DNA of 64,000 bases from Candidatus Zixiibacteriota bacterium (lineage in GTDB: Bacteria; Zixibacteria; MSB-5A5; GN15; JAAZOE01). Position numbers and translations under genes: made by a program. The DNA lies in NCBI GenBank assembly GCA_023138975.1, contig JAGLON010000006.1:106999-170998 (forward strand), read 5' to 3'. Position 1 is the stretch's first letter. Each line of letters starts with the position of its first letter. This document shows positions 45,316 through 52,335 of the stretch, one piece after another. The notes under the pieces were generated by a model that was not told where the DNA came from, did no database searches, and worked only from the letters and a program-made list of their open reading frames with translations.

Positions 45316-45853
45316 GTTATCTCCTCATCCGAAACACAGTAAGCCCACGACAAGTGTGCAAATTCGATGCCGGGGTTTTCGTCCTCGTGCGACGGTTGAT
45401 TTGCAACGAGTTAGGTAATTTGGATTTGTTTCCGAACGCAGACCAGTGTACCACACCGTACAACGTCTGTCTTAACTGTACCGTGAGGGGGGTATTACAC
45501 TTTTACTTTTCACACGTGTATTACGAATCGTTCAACATTCGTCATCCTCGCGAATGCGGGGATCCAGTCTTAGTTTACTTTTTCTGGATTCTCGCCTGCG
45601 CGGGAATGACAAACTGTTAAATGAGTGGGTACTCCTCTGTGTCATTCCTGCGAAAGCAGGAATCCATGCCAGAGTCAGATCAATCTACGCATGGACCTGC
45701 TTTCGTTAGAAAGTCTTCGAGCCGGGCGAGAATAGATTATCTTATCCCTGCAAAGTGGGGGCAGGGGTGACAGTTTTCATGATTTTTTTGGTGTGCAATT
45801 TGTGGTTGGTGTACGTCCCCGTGAGCCAACAGTGAGTACGCTGATTACCTGTA
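45316..45853. other. Repeat-bearing intergenic region
   Basis: No gene in 538 bases. It contains a 70-base palindromic repeat (45541-45610) and a shorter relative (45641-45668). An apparent ORF here (45354-45620) gives a peptide with HPRECGDP and ACAGMT, which is the translation of a very common repeat and not a protein. Confidence 0.7.
45541..45668. repeat. Dispersed palindromic repeats (GTCATTCC type)
   Basis: 45541-45567 and 45584-45610 are imperfect inverted arms (GTCATCCTCGCGAATGCGGG versus the complement of CGCGGGAATGAC). A second short palindrome, GTCATTCCTGCGAAAGCAGG plus AATCC, lies at 45641-45665. Related elements occur at about 9809-9843 and 9925-9955. This repeat type is widespread in bacteria. 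Confidence 0.7.
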
Positions 45854-46495
45854 CTAAAAAATAGTCAGCGTTCTATATTCATTGCGAATCAATATTAAAT
45901 TAATATGCTTTACAATTTGTTTCTTGCCCTGAATAGGGAATGCAATCGAATCAAGGGGCCAAGTACTACTATCCTCGTAATATTCTTTAATATACCCCGG
46001 ATAAAATTTTGCATCGAATTCTAAGAATACCGTATCTACCTCTGGAGGTATGTATATAAAGACTGTACTATCAACCCCCAGGTTAATAAGAGTATCTAAA
46101 GTGGGTGTTGAAACCATGAGAAACCAATTCTTGAAATCTTCTTTATATGTTTTCGCATATAGGGACTCATAACAATGCCATACGTGTACATTTTCTTGAG
46201 ATGCAAGTTTCATATATACGGTGTCAATATCAATTCCCAATAAAGGGCCAGAATAATGGTTTGGTAGAATGGCGGTAAGGTCAAAATAGAATATGTTTGC
46301 TCTGTCGGCTATGCCTTTATCGGATTTATACCGATACGCAAACATATCAGGTTTGAAATACCAGCCAAAGCATCCATCTAATCTATTCTCATAGTGACAC
46401 AAAAACTCTCTCGTTTTTATATAACTGCAAGAAGATAAGCCTATTGAGAATAGTGACAGTAACAACAGTATAATGAATTTCTTCGATAGCTCCAT
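45854..46495 (-). CDS. Lipoprotein of unknown family, tandem paralogue A
   Basis: The predicted 213-residue precursor has a lipoprotein signal ending GLSSC. I use the ATG at 46495, with AGGGG upstream; an in-frame TTG at 46501 is possible. It shares a pattern with the next gene: a start like YIKTREF, then GWYFKPDMFAYR, YSGPLLGIDIDTVYM, a YIPPEVDTVFLEFDA strand and YPGYIKEY, with a closing LILIRNEYRT. The two form a tandem pair on the minus strand separated by 52 bases. AT-rich. I do not recognise the family. Confidence 0.72.
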   Translation of the reverse strand: MELSKKFIILLLLSLFSIGLSSCSYIKTREFLCHYENRLDGCFGWYFKPDMFAYRYKSDKGIADRANIFYFDLTAILPNHYSGPLLGIDIDTVYMKLASQENVHVWHCYESLYAKTYKEDFKNWFLMVSTPTLDTLINLGVDSTVFIYIPPEVDTVFLEFDAKFYPGYIKEYYEDSSTWPLDSIAFPIQGKKQIVKHINLILIRNEYRTLTIF

Positions 46496-46547
46496 TTTCA
46501 ACCCCTATGGCCATATTCTTTACTCAACACATTATAGTTGTGATGTG

Positions 46548-47156
46548 TTATGTCTTAAACTCTCGTTTTAATAATACTATTTTGATTGTCTGATGAATAA
46601 TTTCTCCTTGATCAATAGCATACGATATTGTATCACTGGCTTTGCCGACACTTTCAAAATATGGATCGACAAAATACTTTTCAATACGCCCGGGATATAA
46701 TCTAGCGATGACATCCAGATACAGCGTATCAACCGCTGGAGGTATATAGGCACCGTCCCGCCCGACACTGTTAAAAAACCGAAAATAATTCCTCATTTTA
46801 GCTTTTGGGTGTATATTATAATGCGAGTATTTTTTATACCAACGATACTTCTCTTCCATTTGCGTTGAGTACATGATTATTGAATCGATTTCCAACCCAT
46901 ACACCGGCCCCTTGTAGTTTTTGCTAAGATCTGCAATTACTTGAAAATTATTGAAAATATTCTCTCGTTCCGGAGGCAATTCATCTGAGATTGATCTGTA
47001 AGCATAGAAATCAAGAGCAAAACTCCAGCCATAAAGTTTATCCATCTGAGGATGTGATTCAGATATAGTAAATTCTCTTGTCAAATAATTCGTGCATGAA
47101 ATAAGTCCGACCAAAGTTAGAATAATTAATAACCAAGAGCCTGTCTTAGTCCGCAT
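46548..47156 (-). CDS. Lipoprotein of unknown family, tandem paralogue B
   Basis: A 202-residue precursor with a lipoprotein signal ending GLISC. It is paralogous to the gene at 45854, with matching YLTREF, YGWSFALDFYAYR, YKGPVYGLEIDSIIM, YIPPAVDTLYLDVIA, YPGRIEKY and closing IVLLKREFKT. GGAGC precedes the ATG. The shared blocks suggest a compact beta domain on the membrane surface. The pair probably arose by local duplication and has diverged strongly. Confidence 0.72.
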   Translation of the reverse strand: MRTKTGSWLLIILTLVGLISCTNYLTREFTISESHPQMDKLYGWSFALDFYAYRSISDELPPERENIFNNFQVIADLSKNYKGPVYGLEIDSIIMYSTQMEEKYRWYKKYSHYNIHPKAKMRNYFRFFNSVGRDGAYIPPAVDTLYLDVIARLYPGRIEKYFVDPYFESVGKASDTISYAIDQGEIIHQTIKIVLLKREFKT

Positions 47157-47396
47157 TTAACGCTCCAACAATTAATATCGCCAATAATTAAGAGTATTTA
47201 TAAGACATTTTCCACAAAATCAATGTTAATTCTGAAACGCACTTCTTACTTAGAAGTACAAATTACATGAAAGAACTCTATAATGCGATTAAATAATCAA
47301 AACAATTCTCAAATTCTTAGTCTAAACAAATTGGCTCATCTCCACGAATACTTACAACACCCGAAGGGGGCGAAAAGTGTGTGCACCCCAAAAAAC

Positions 47397-47622
47397 GAGC
47401 AAACAAAGCCAATTCTCCATAACACCTTGTGGTATATGAAATAATGAGACTTTTTAAAGAATAGTGCGGAAAAAGCAAGTTTTTTATATGTAAAACAAAG
47501 CCATTTGGGATGACAAACGTGAAGTACTTGTCGTCCCGCATTAAAACGCGGGATTAAGATAATCTAACTCGCTTTGGCTCGTAAGATTTTCTAAACAGAC
47601 GGGTGAACCCATTTTGGGAGTA
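47397..47622. repeat. Dispersed repeat, second copy of the R2 family, interrupted
   Basis: GAGCAAACAAAGCCAATTC at 47397 matches the start of the block at 9610, and GTGAAGTACTTGTCG followed later by CAGACGGGTGAACCCATTTT matches the 48-base unit at 9705-9793. Here about 65 bases, including a CCCGC...GCGGG hairpin (about 47535-47552), interrupt the unit between the two parts. Confidence 0.6.
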
Positions 47623-47655
47623 GTAGAGAAAGATATAAGTTGCTGTACACATGGG

Positions 47656-47733
47656 CATGAGATTCCTACGTCGCTCGGCCCCGCCATGCGGGACTATAGC
47701 CTGTTGGACCTCGTTCCTCTGAATGACACCGAG
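47656..47733. repeat. Dispersed repeat, copy 2 (R1 family), inverted
   Basis: CATGAGATTCCTACGTCGCT at one end and CCTCTGAATGACACCGAG at the other are the reverse complement of the element at 2113-2170. The middle differs and includes GGACTATAGCCT, which also occurs in the element at 43854. Confidence 0.65.
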
Positions 47734-47799
47734 ATATGGTGGTTTTAATAAACGAGGACACTCGCCAACTACTAACTTGACCTACTTAAAATGGCCGTC

Positions 47800-47830
47800 C
47801 AACAAAAAACCCTGCACAGTGATGCAGGGC
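47800..47830 (-). terminator. Second terminator downstream of greA
   Basis: CCCTGCA (47810-47816) pairs with TGCAGGG (47823-47829), followed on the minus strand by six T. It is similar to the terminator at 47908-47937, including flanking AAGAGT, as if duplicated. Confidence 0.75.
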
Positions 47831-47848
47831 TTATAAGAGTAATTATAA

Positions 47849-47874
47849 CCCGGCAGATGTGGACATTTGCCGGG
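47849..47874. repeat. Hairpin between the two greA terminators
   Basis: CCCGGCAGATGT (47849-47860) pairs with ACATTTGCCGGG (47863-47874) at 11 of 12 positions with a 2-base loop. It has no T-run and lies between two similar terminators. Confidence 0.65.
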
Positions 47875-47907
47875 CACAAAGCGCGGTGCTCCTGACCTAC
47901 AGGTATC

Positions 47908-47937
47908 AAAAAACCCCGCATATGATGCGGGGTTTTT
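47908..47937 (-). terminator. Intrinsic terminator of greA
   Basis: AAAAAACCCCGCA (47908-47920) pairs with TGCGGGGTTTTT (47926-47937) over a 5-base loop. It is flanked by A and T runs and lies just past the greA stop. Confidence 0.92.
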
Positions 47938-47962
47938 AAGAGTCTATTTATTACTAAAAGAA

Positions 47963-48439
47963 CTACTCGATTTTGGTGATTTTGTATTTAAGGGTTCCGG
48001 CCGGAACCTTAATCTTGACCTTATCGCCGACTTCTTTACCGCGCAGTCCCAGGCCTATCGGAGATTCGATCGAGATGCAGTTGTTCTCAAGGTCGGTTTC
48101 CTCAGGCGAAACCAGCGTATAAGTTTCTTCTTCATCGTCGTCCAAGTCAACAATCGTAACCTTGGCGAACAGGTAAGCTTTACCCTTGGCGACCTCATCC
48201 CGCTTGATGACCTTGATGCGTGAGAGTTTGAATTCCAGGTCGGCTATCTTACGTTCGATATGGGTCTGGGTTTCCTTGGCGGCGTGATATTCAGCGTTTT
48301 CGGATAAGTCACCCATTTCCATAGCGCGTTTGATTTCGGCAACGATCTCGGGGCGTTTGGTATATTTGAACAGGTGTAGTTCGGCCTTCATTTTTTCGAG
48401 TCCTTCTTCGGACACATAGACTTCGTTTGAGTTTCCCAT
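47963..48439 (-). CDS. greA: Transcription elongation factor GreA
   Basis: GreA rescues backtracked RNA polymerase by stimulating transcript cleavage. The 158-residue protein has the N-terminal coiled coil with the acidic tip MEMGDLSENAEYHAAKE and the C-terminal FKBP-like domain ending ESPIGLGLRGKEVGDKVKIKVPAG. GAGG precedes the ATG. It is a single gene with its own consensus promoter and terminator. Confidence 0.97.
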   Translation of the reverse strand: MGNSNEVYVSEEGLEKMKAELHLFKYTKRPEIVAEIKRAMEMGDLSENAEYHAAKETQTHIERKIADLEFKLSRIKVIKRDEVAKGKAYLFAKVTIVDLDDDEEETYTLVSPEETDLENNCISIESPIGLGLRGKEVGDKVKIKVPAGTLKYKITKIE

Positions 48440-48473
48440 ATTACCTCATAAAAATTTTCTATTTCACAGACCA

Positions 48474-48502
48474 ATAATAAAAATATCGGCCGGTTATGTC
48501 AA
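48474..48502 (-). promoter_or_regulatory. Probable greA promoter
   Basis: On the minus strand TTGACA (48497-48502) and TATTAT (48474-48479) are spaced by 17 bases. The -10 ends about 34 bases upstream of the greA ATG. Confidence 0.75.
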
Positions 48503-48560
48503 TAGTCTTAATACTTCAGATGTCGAAATTAGTACGAAATGGCAGAGCCTCTGTTTAATG

Positions 48561-49433
48561 TTAAAAGCAATATAACAGCAGAATTGAGGAACTCAGCCAG
48601 AGAAAAACGGTAATCATTATCGGCAGGTCAGTCAGCAGGATCCGTGTTGGTGAACCGCCTTTATTTTTCTGGTGAATGAGATAGTAGTAGCGAAATATCC
48701 CGTAAATCACAAACGGAACTGTGATGTAGAGATAGTCGGTACCGAGGCGTTCTTTGACATCGGGGGAAATTACATAAATTAAATAGCAGACTAATACTGC
48801 CGGAGTGACGACGCTAATGAGCTGATCCAAAAAGTAGGTCGAGTATTTCTCCAAAATTTTACGATGTTCTTTGCCGCCGTTTTCAAGCACGACCATTTCA
48901 TGGCGACGTTTTCCGAGGGCGAGGAACATGGCCAGCAAAAACGATGTGATTAACAGCCATCCTGAAAAATCAACATCAATAACCAGAGCTCCTCCAAGAG
49001 CACGAAGAACAAACCCCGCGGCAATACTCATGACGTCAATGAGAACAACGTGCTTAAGTACAAACGAGTAGAGGATATTGAGAATTACGTAAGAGATGGC
49101 CGTTATAAAAAATCCCCAATGAGTAAAGTACGCCCATGTTAATGATCCGGCTCCGAGTATTATCGCGATGATTATTGCTGGCATAACCGTAATCCGTCCC
49201 GAAGCTATCGGCCTATTGGATTTAGCGGGATGTTTCCGGTCGGCTTCGGCATCGGCGATATCATTAATAATATAAATCGTCGATGAGAGCAGGCAGAAAA
49301 TCGCGGTCGCAATCAGGGCGTTGAGATCTTTGCCCATGTGTATTGCACTGCCGGAGAAAATCAGTCCGGCTAAGACGATACCGTTTTTGACCCATTGATG
49401 AGGGCGCAATAGTTGAATTATATCTCTGATCAT
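48561..49433 (-). CDS. UbiA-family prenyltransferase (decaprenyl-phosphate phosphoribosyltransferase-like)
   Basis: A 290-residue integral membrane protein with about eight helices, starting MIRDIIQLLRPHQWVKNGIVLAGLIF. The first aspartate-rich motif is NDIADAEADRKHP, preceded by YII. The LRPHQWVKN start and this motif are typical of the decaprenyl-phosphate phosphoribosyltransferase branch, which makes a precursor of arabinan-type sugars. A TTG at 49517 would give a longer N-terminus without a good ribosome-binding site. No DprE1/DprE2-like genes are adjacent, so the lipid product is uncertain. Confidence 0.83.
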   Translation of the reverse strand: MIRDIIQLLRPHQWVKNGIVLAGLIFSGSAIHMGKDLNALIATAIFCLLSSTIYIINDIADAEADRKHPAKSNRPIASGRITVMPAIIIAIILGAGSLTWAYFTHWGFFITAISYVILNILYSFVLKHVVLIDVMSIAAGFVLRALGGALVIDVDFSGWLLITSFLLAMFLALGKRRHEMVVLENGGKEHRKILEKYSTYFLDQLISVVTPAVLVCYLIYVISPDVKERLGTDYLYITVPFVIYGIFRYYYLIHQKNKGGSPTRILLTDLPIMITVFLWLSSSILLLYCF

Positions 49434-49648
49434 AGACAGTTCTAAAATACTGCTATTTAGTTGAAGAGCAACAAGTAAAAGAGAATTATTGGAGATTATG
49501 TCAAAGTAGTAGAGCAATAATCGTTCAGGTTTTATGCAGAATCAGTTTGTTTTTGATCAAAATTACAATACGGTTTCAGGTATTTCATCTACCGGCCGAA
49601 AACTCTGAGAAAGCGATAGATGGTTAAGTCCTTTTCAAAGGAGATGTT

Positions 49649-50101
49649 ATGTCAAATATGCCCCCGCCCACAATGCCTCCGCCAGTAATGGCGCCGCCGC
49701 AATTAGAACGGATGAGCAGCCCAGATGCCCCTCGTGGAACCCGGCTTGCGGCCGCATTGATAGATTCGGCATGTGGAATTGTAGTATACTTATTTACGAT
49801 TTTCCTGTTTAATGAACCAATGTTGATGATTTTAGGGTTAGCCGCGTTGGCTGCATATCAAGTATATCTTCTTTCTACTAACGGGCAGACTATCGGAAAG
49901 CAAGTTATGAATATCCGGATTGTCAAAATTGACACTGAGGAAAACGGCGGCTTTGTAACGAATGTCCTCGTTCGAGGTATCCTCAATGGAATTATAGGTT
50001 TTATACCTTTTTATGGTTTGGCAGATATACTGTTTATTTATCGCGAAGACCAGCGCTGTATTCATGATCACATTGCCGGAACCAAGGTTGTGATGGAGTA
50101 A
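49649..50101 (+). CDS. RDD family membrane protein
   Basis: A 150-residue protein with a proline/methionine-rich cytoplasmic head (about 1-25, MSNMPPPTMPPPVMAPPQ). An RDD domain follows: APRGTRLAAALIDS with the R..A.iiD pattern, then three hydrophobic helices and TIGKQVMNIRIV. The function of RDD proteins is generally unknown, and some take part in ion exchange. AAGGAGA precedes the ATG. It is followed by the leader region of an ABC exporter. Confidence 0.85.
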   Translation: MSNMPPPTMPPPVMAPPQLERMSSPDAPRGTRLAAALIDSACGIVVYLFTIFLFNEPMLMILGLAALAAYQVYLLSTNGQTIGKQVMNIRIVKIDTEENGGFVTNVLVRGILNGIIGFIPFYGLADILFIYREDQRCIHDHIAGTKVVME

Positions 50102-50219
50102 GAATATCCCAACTGCAGAGAATCAATAAAAAAAACTTGACATTGATTGAAACATTATTAGATTGTTACCGTTAACTGAAAAAATAACTAAGCAATTGTA
50201 CTGTAACCGGAGAGGCTTG

Positions 50220-50267
50220 ATGAGCAAGTTTATCCACAATTTAACCATCTCGGGTATCTTAGGCTAG
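50220..50267 (+). CDS. Candidate leader peptide 1 (15 residues)
   Basis: ATG at 50220 has GGAGAGG at 50209-50215. The peptide would be MSKFIHNLTISGILG. Its stop lies inside the loop of the TCGGGT/ACCCGA hairpin, so a stalled or terminating ribosome would affect that structure. No homology is known to me. Confidence 0.45.
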   Translation: MSKFIHNLTISGILG

Positions 50268-50293
50268 GACCCGAAAGGAGTACCACGAAGAAT

Positions 50294-50374
50294 ATGACTA
50301 ATATGATTACATATTTGAGCGGTGTATCATGCTCCAATGGGGTGGTCCAGCGGTTACGGAGGTTGCTGTCGTAA
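50294..50374 (+). CDS. Candidate leader peptide 2 (26 residues)
   Basis: ATG at 50294 has AAAGGAG at 50274-50280, a rather long spacing. The peptide begins MTNMITYLSGVSCSNG and ends with a basic QRLRRLLS. It stops 35 bases before the terminator stem. Such basic endings can stall ribosomes in known leader peptides, but that is speculation here. Confidence 0.4.
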   Translation: MTNMITYLSGVSCSNGVVQRLRRLLS

Positions 50375-50408
50375 TATATAGTTAAGCTATAAAATACAAG
50401 CAAATTTC

Positions 50409-50448
50409 GACCCGCCGGATCAATCACAATAGTCCGGCGGGTTTTTTA
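50409..50448 (+). terminator. Intrinsic terminator in the ABC operon leader
   Basis: ACCCGCCGGA (50410-50419) pairs perfectly with TCCGGCGGGT (50433-50442), followed by six T. It ends 88 bases before the start of the first ABC gene. No other gene ends close by on the plus strand; the RDD gene stop is more than 300 bases back. Confidence 0.9.
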
Positions 50449-50535
50449 TTATCTTTCAAAGACTTAGAAAACTCCAGCCGGTTTGATTCAAAGAATATAT
50501 CCGCCGGGTAGCGGCGGCAAAACGGAGTTTTAGCA

Positions 50536-52335
50536 ATGCAGTCAGCATATTTCGAAGATGAAAAACAAGAAGATATAAGTTCAAAGAAGGCTTTTGGTCG
50601 ACTTCTCCCTCTACTGAAACCGCATGTCAGATGGCTGGTTATCTGTTTCCTGCTGTTGGCGTCATCTAAAGTTATATATCTGATAGGGCCGGAATTAATA
50701 CGCCGGGCAATCGATATAAACATCGCTGGAAACGATTACAACGGTCTTTTAATTACCGTCGGCCTGTATGTTTTGACCCAGGGCGTTTTTCTACTGCTTA
50801 ACTTTATCTTTAGGATCAGGATGGAAATGATCGGTCAGAGTGTGATGACAAAACTGCGAAAATCTCTTTTTGATCATATTCTGGAAATGGCAGTTTCGTT
50901 CTTTGACCGCAATCCGATCGGGCGGTTGATGTCTCGGGTTGAATCCGACACCGAAGCGTTGCGGATGATGTTTACCAATACTGTTGTAGCCATGATTGGG
51001 TCACTGATACTAATCATCGGGATGTTTATCTGGATGTTCATTGTGGCGCCTCAGCTGGCGTTTATTGTAGCAGTATTTATTCCGATAATTGCGGTCCTGC
51101 TATATCTATACCATCGGGCGACGACGCCCAAATGGCTGATAATCCGAAAACGGATGGCTGATATCACCGCCACTTTGACAGAATATCTGCAGGGGATGCA
51201 GATTATCCAGATATTCAACCAACTTAAGATGGCTCGGAGAAAACTGTTCGAGGCAAATCTGAGGAAATATAAGCCTGAGGTAAAGGCCGAGTTGTGCGTT
51301 GTGGTTATGTTCAACTCCATCTTTTTCATGGAGAGCGTCATCATTGCGTTGGTGGTTTATGTCGGAGCGAAATGGGTCGGCGCCGGTGAAATATCAATCG
51401 GTACGATGGTAATGTTCATTTCATATATCCGCATGTTCATGGAGCCAGTGCATATGGCGGCTGAGGAAATAGCGGCGGTGCAAAAGGCGGTTGCCGGAGC
51501 CAAACGGATATTTGGTTTGATGGATACGCACGAAATCGTTCCGGAATCGGTTCGTCCGGTTTCCTGGAGTAGATTAGAAAAGAGTATTGTTTTTGAGGAT
51601 GTTTGGTTTTCGTATAAGGGCGACGAGAATTACGCTCTTAAGGCGGCTTCGTTCGAAATCAAACGTGGCCAGAGTTTTGCCCTGGCCGGTGTAACCGGCG
51701 GAGGCAAATCGACGGTAATCAATTTACTTCTGCGTTTCTATGATCCGCAAAAGGGAAAGATAACCGTAGATGGAATCGATATCCGCAATATCCCAAAAGG
51801 GCAGCTCCGGGCGAAATTCGGACTGGTTCTGCAGGATATTATCCTCTTTCCGGGCAATGTTGCCGCCAATGTATCGCTGTCGTCTAATGGGTCTGACCGG
51901 AGTCAGATTGTCAACGCCTGCCGGATGGTTGAAGCGGATGCGTTTATTGACCGGATGCCGGATAAGTATGAGACCGAGCTTTCGGAGCGAGGCGGGAATT
52001 TGAGCCGAGGTGAACGTCAGCTACTGTCATTTGCACGGGCTCTCGTAGCTGATCCGCAGATACTGATTCTGGATGAGGCGACAAGTTCGGTGGATCCTGA
52101 AACGGAGCGGATGATTCAGGAGGGAATGGCGACGCTGATGAAGGGACGTACGTCGATTGTCATCGCGCATCGACTGCAGACGATCCTGAATGTTGACAAG
52201 ATACTGGTTGTCCGGGAAGGCGAGATTATTGAACGGGGCAGCCATGATGAACTGATGAAGCAGAACGGATATTATTCCAAACTGTTTAAGCTTCAGTTCA
52301 AACAGATGAATGGAAATGGAGTGCGTAAAGCATGA
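50536..52335 (+). CDS. ABC exporter half-transporter, subunit 1 (consensus Walker B, divergent signature)
   Basis: A 599-residue half-transporter. The membrane domain with six helices is at about 35-325 and the ATPase domain follows. Walker A is GVTGGGKST, Walker B LILDEATSSVD with the catalytic glutamate, and the signature reads NLSRGERQ in place of LSGGQ. With the next gene, whose Walker B has Asp instead of Glu, this gives one consensus and one degenerate ATP site, as in BmrC/BmrD or TM287/TM288. Heterodimers of this type export drugs or lipids, and the substrate is unknown here. The stop overlaps the next start (ATGA). Confidence 0.93.
   Translation: MQSAYFEDEKQEDISSKKAFGRLLPLLKPHVRWLVICFLLLASSKVIYLIGPELIRRAIDINIAGNDYNGLLITVGLYVLTQGVFLLLNFIFRIRMEMIGQSVMTKLRKSLFDHILEMAVSFFDRNPIGRLMSRVESDTEALRMMFTNTVVAMIGSLILIIGMFIWMFIVAPQLAFIVAVFIPIIAVLLYLYHRATTPKWLIIRKRMADITATLTEYLQGMQIIQIFNQLKMARRKLFEANLRKYKPEVKAELCVVVMFNSIFFMESVIIALVVYVGAKWVGAGEISIGTMVMFISYIRMFMEPVHMAAEEIAAVQKAVAGAKRIFGLMDTHEIVPESVRPVSWSRLEKSIVFEDVWFSYKGDENYALKAASFEIKRGQSFALAGVTGGGKSTVINLLLRFYDPQKGKITVDGIDIRNIPKGQLRAKFGLVLQDIILFPGNVAANVSLSSNGSDRSQIVNACRMVEADAFIDRMPDKYETELSERGGNLSRGERQLLSFARALVADPQILILDEATSSVDPETERMIQEGMATLMKGRTSIVIAHRLQTILNVDKILVVREGEIIERGSHDELMKQNGYYSKLFKLQFKQMNGNGVRKA

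Larger units (their letters stand above)
47157..47799. other. Repeat-rich intergenic region
   Basis: No credible gene. It holds an R2-family block (47397-47622) and an R1-family copy (47656-47733). The rest is AT-rich and unassigned. Confidence 0.65.
50102..50535 (+). promoter_or_regulatory. Structured leader of the ABC exporter operon with promoter, two tiny ORFs and an attenuator-like terminator
   Basis: TTGACA (50137-50142) and TAGATT (50159-50164) are spaced by 16 bases. They are followed by a roughly 270-base leader containing ORFs of 15 and 26 codons, a hairpin TCGGGT...ACCCGA (50250-50274) between them, and an intrinsic terminator (50410-50448). After it CCGCC (50501-50505) and GGCGG (50513-50517) form a hairpin just before the GGAG of the first transporter gene. 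The 3' arm of the terminator (CCGGCGG, 50434-50440) can also pair with 50501-50507. Regulation is inferred from this layout. Confidence 0.55.

Noticed and set aside
45354-45620. 88-codon plus-strand ORF containing HPRECGDP and ACAGMT
   Set aside because: This peptide is the translation of a widespread palindromic DNA repeat (45541-45610). It has no ribosome-binding site and is not a protein.
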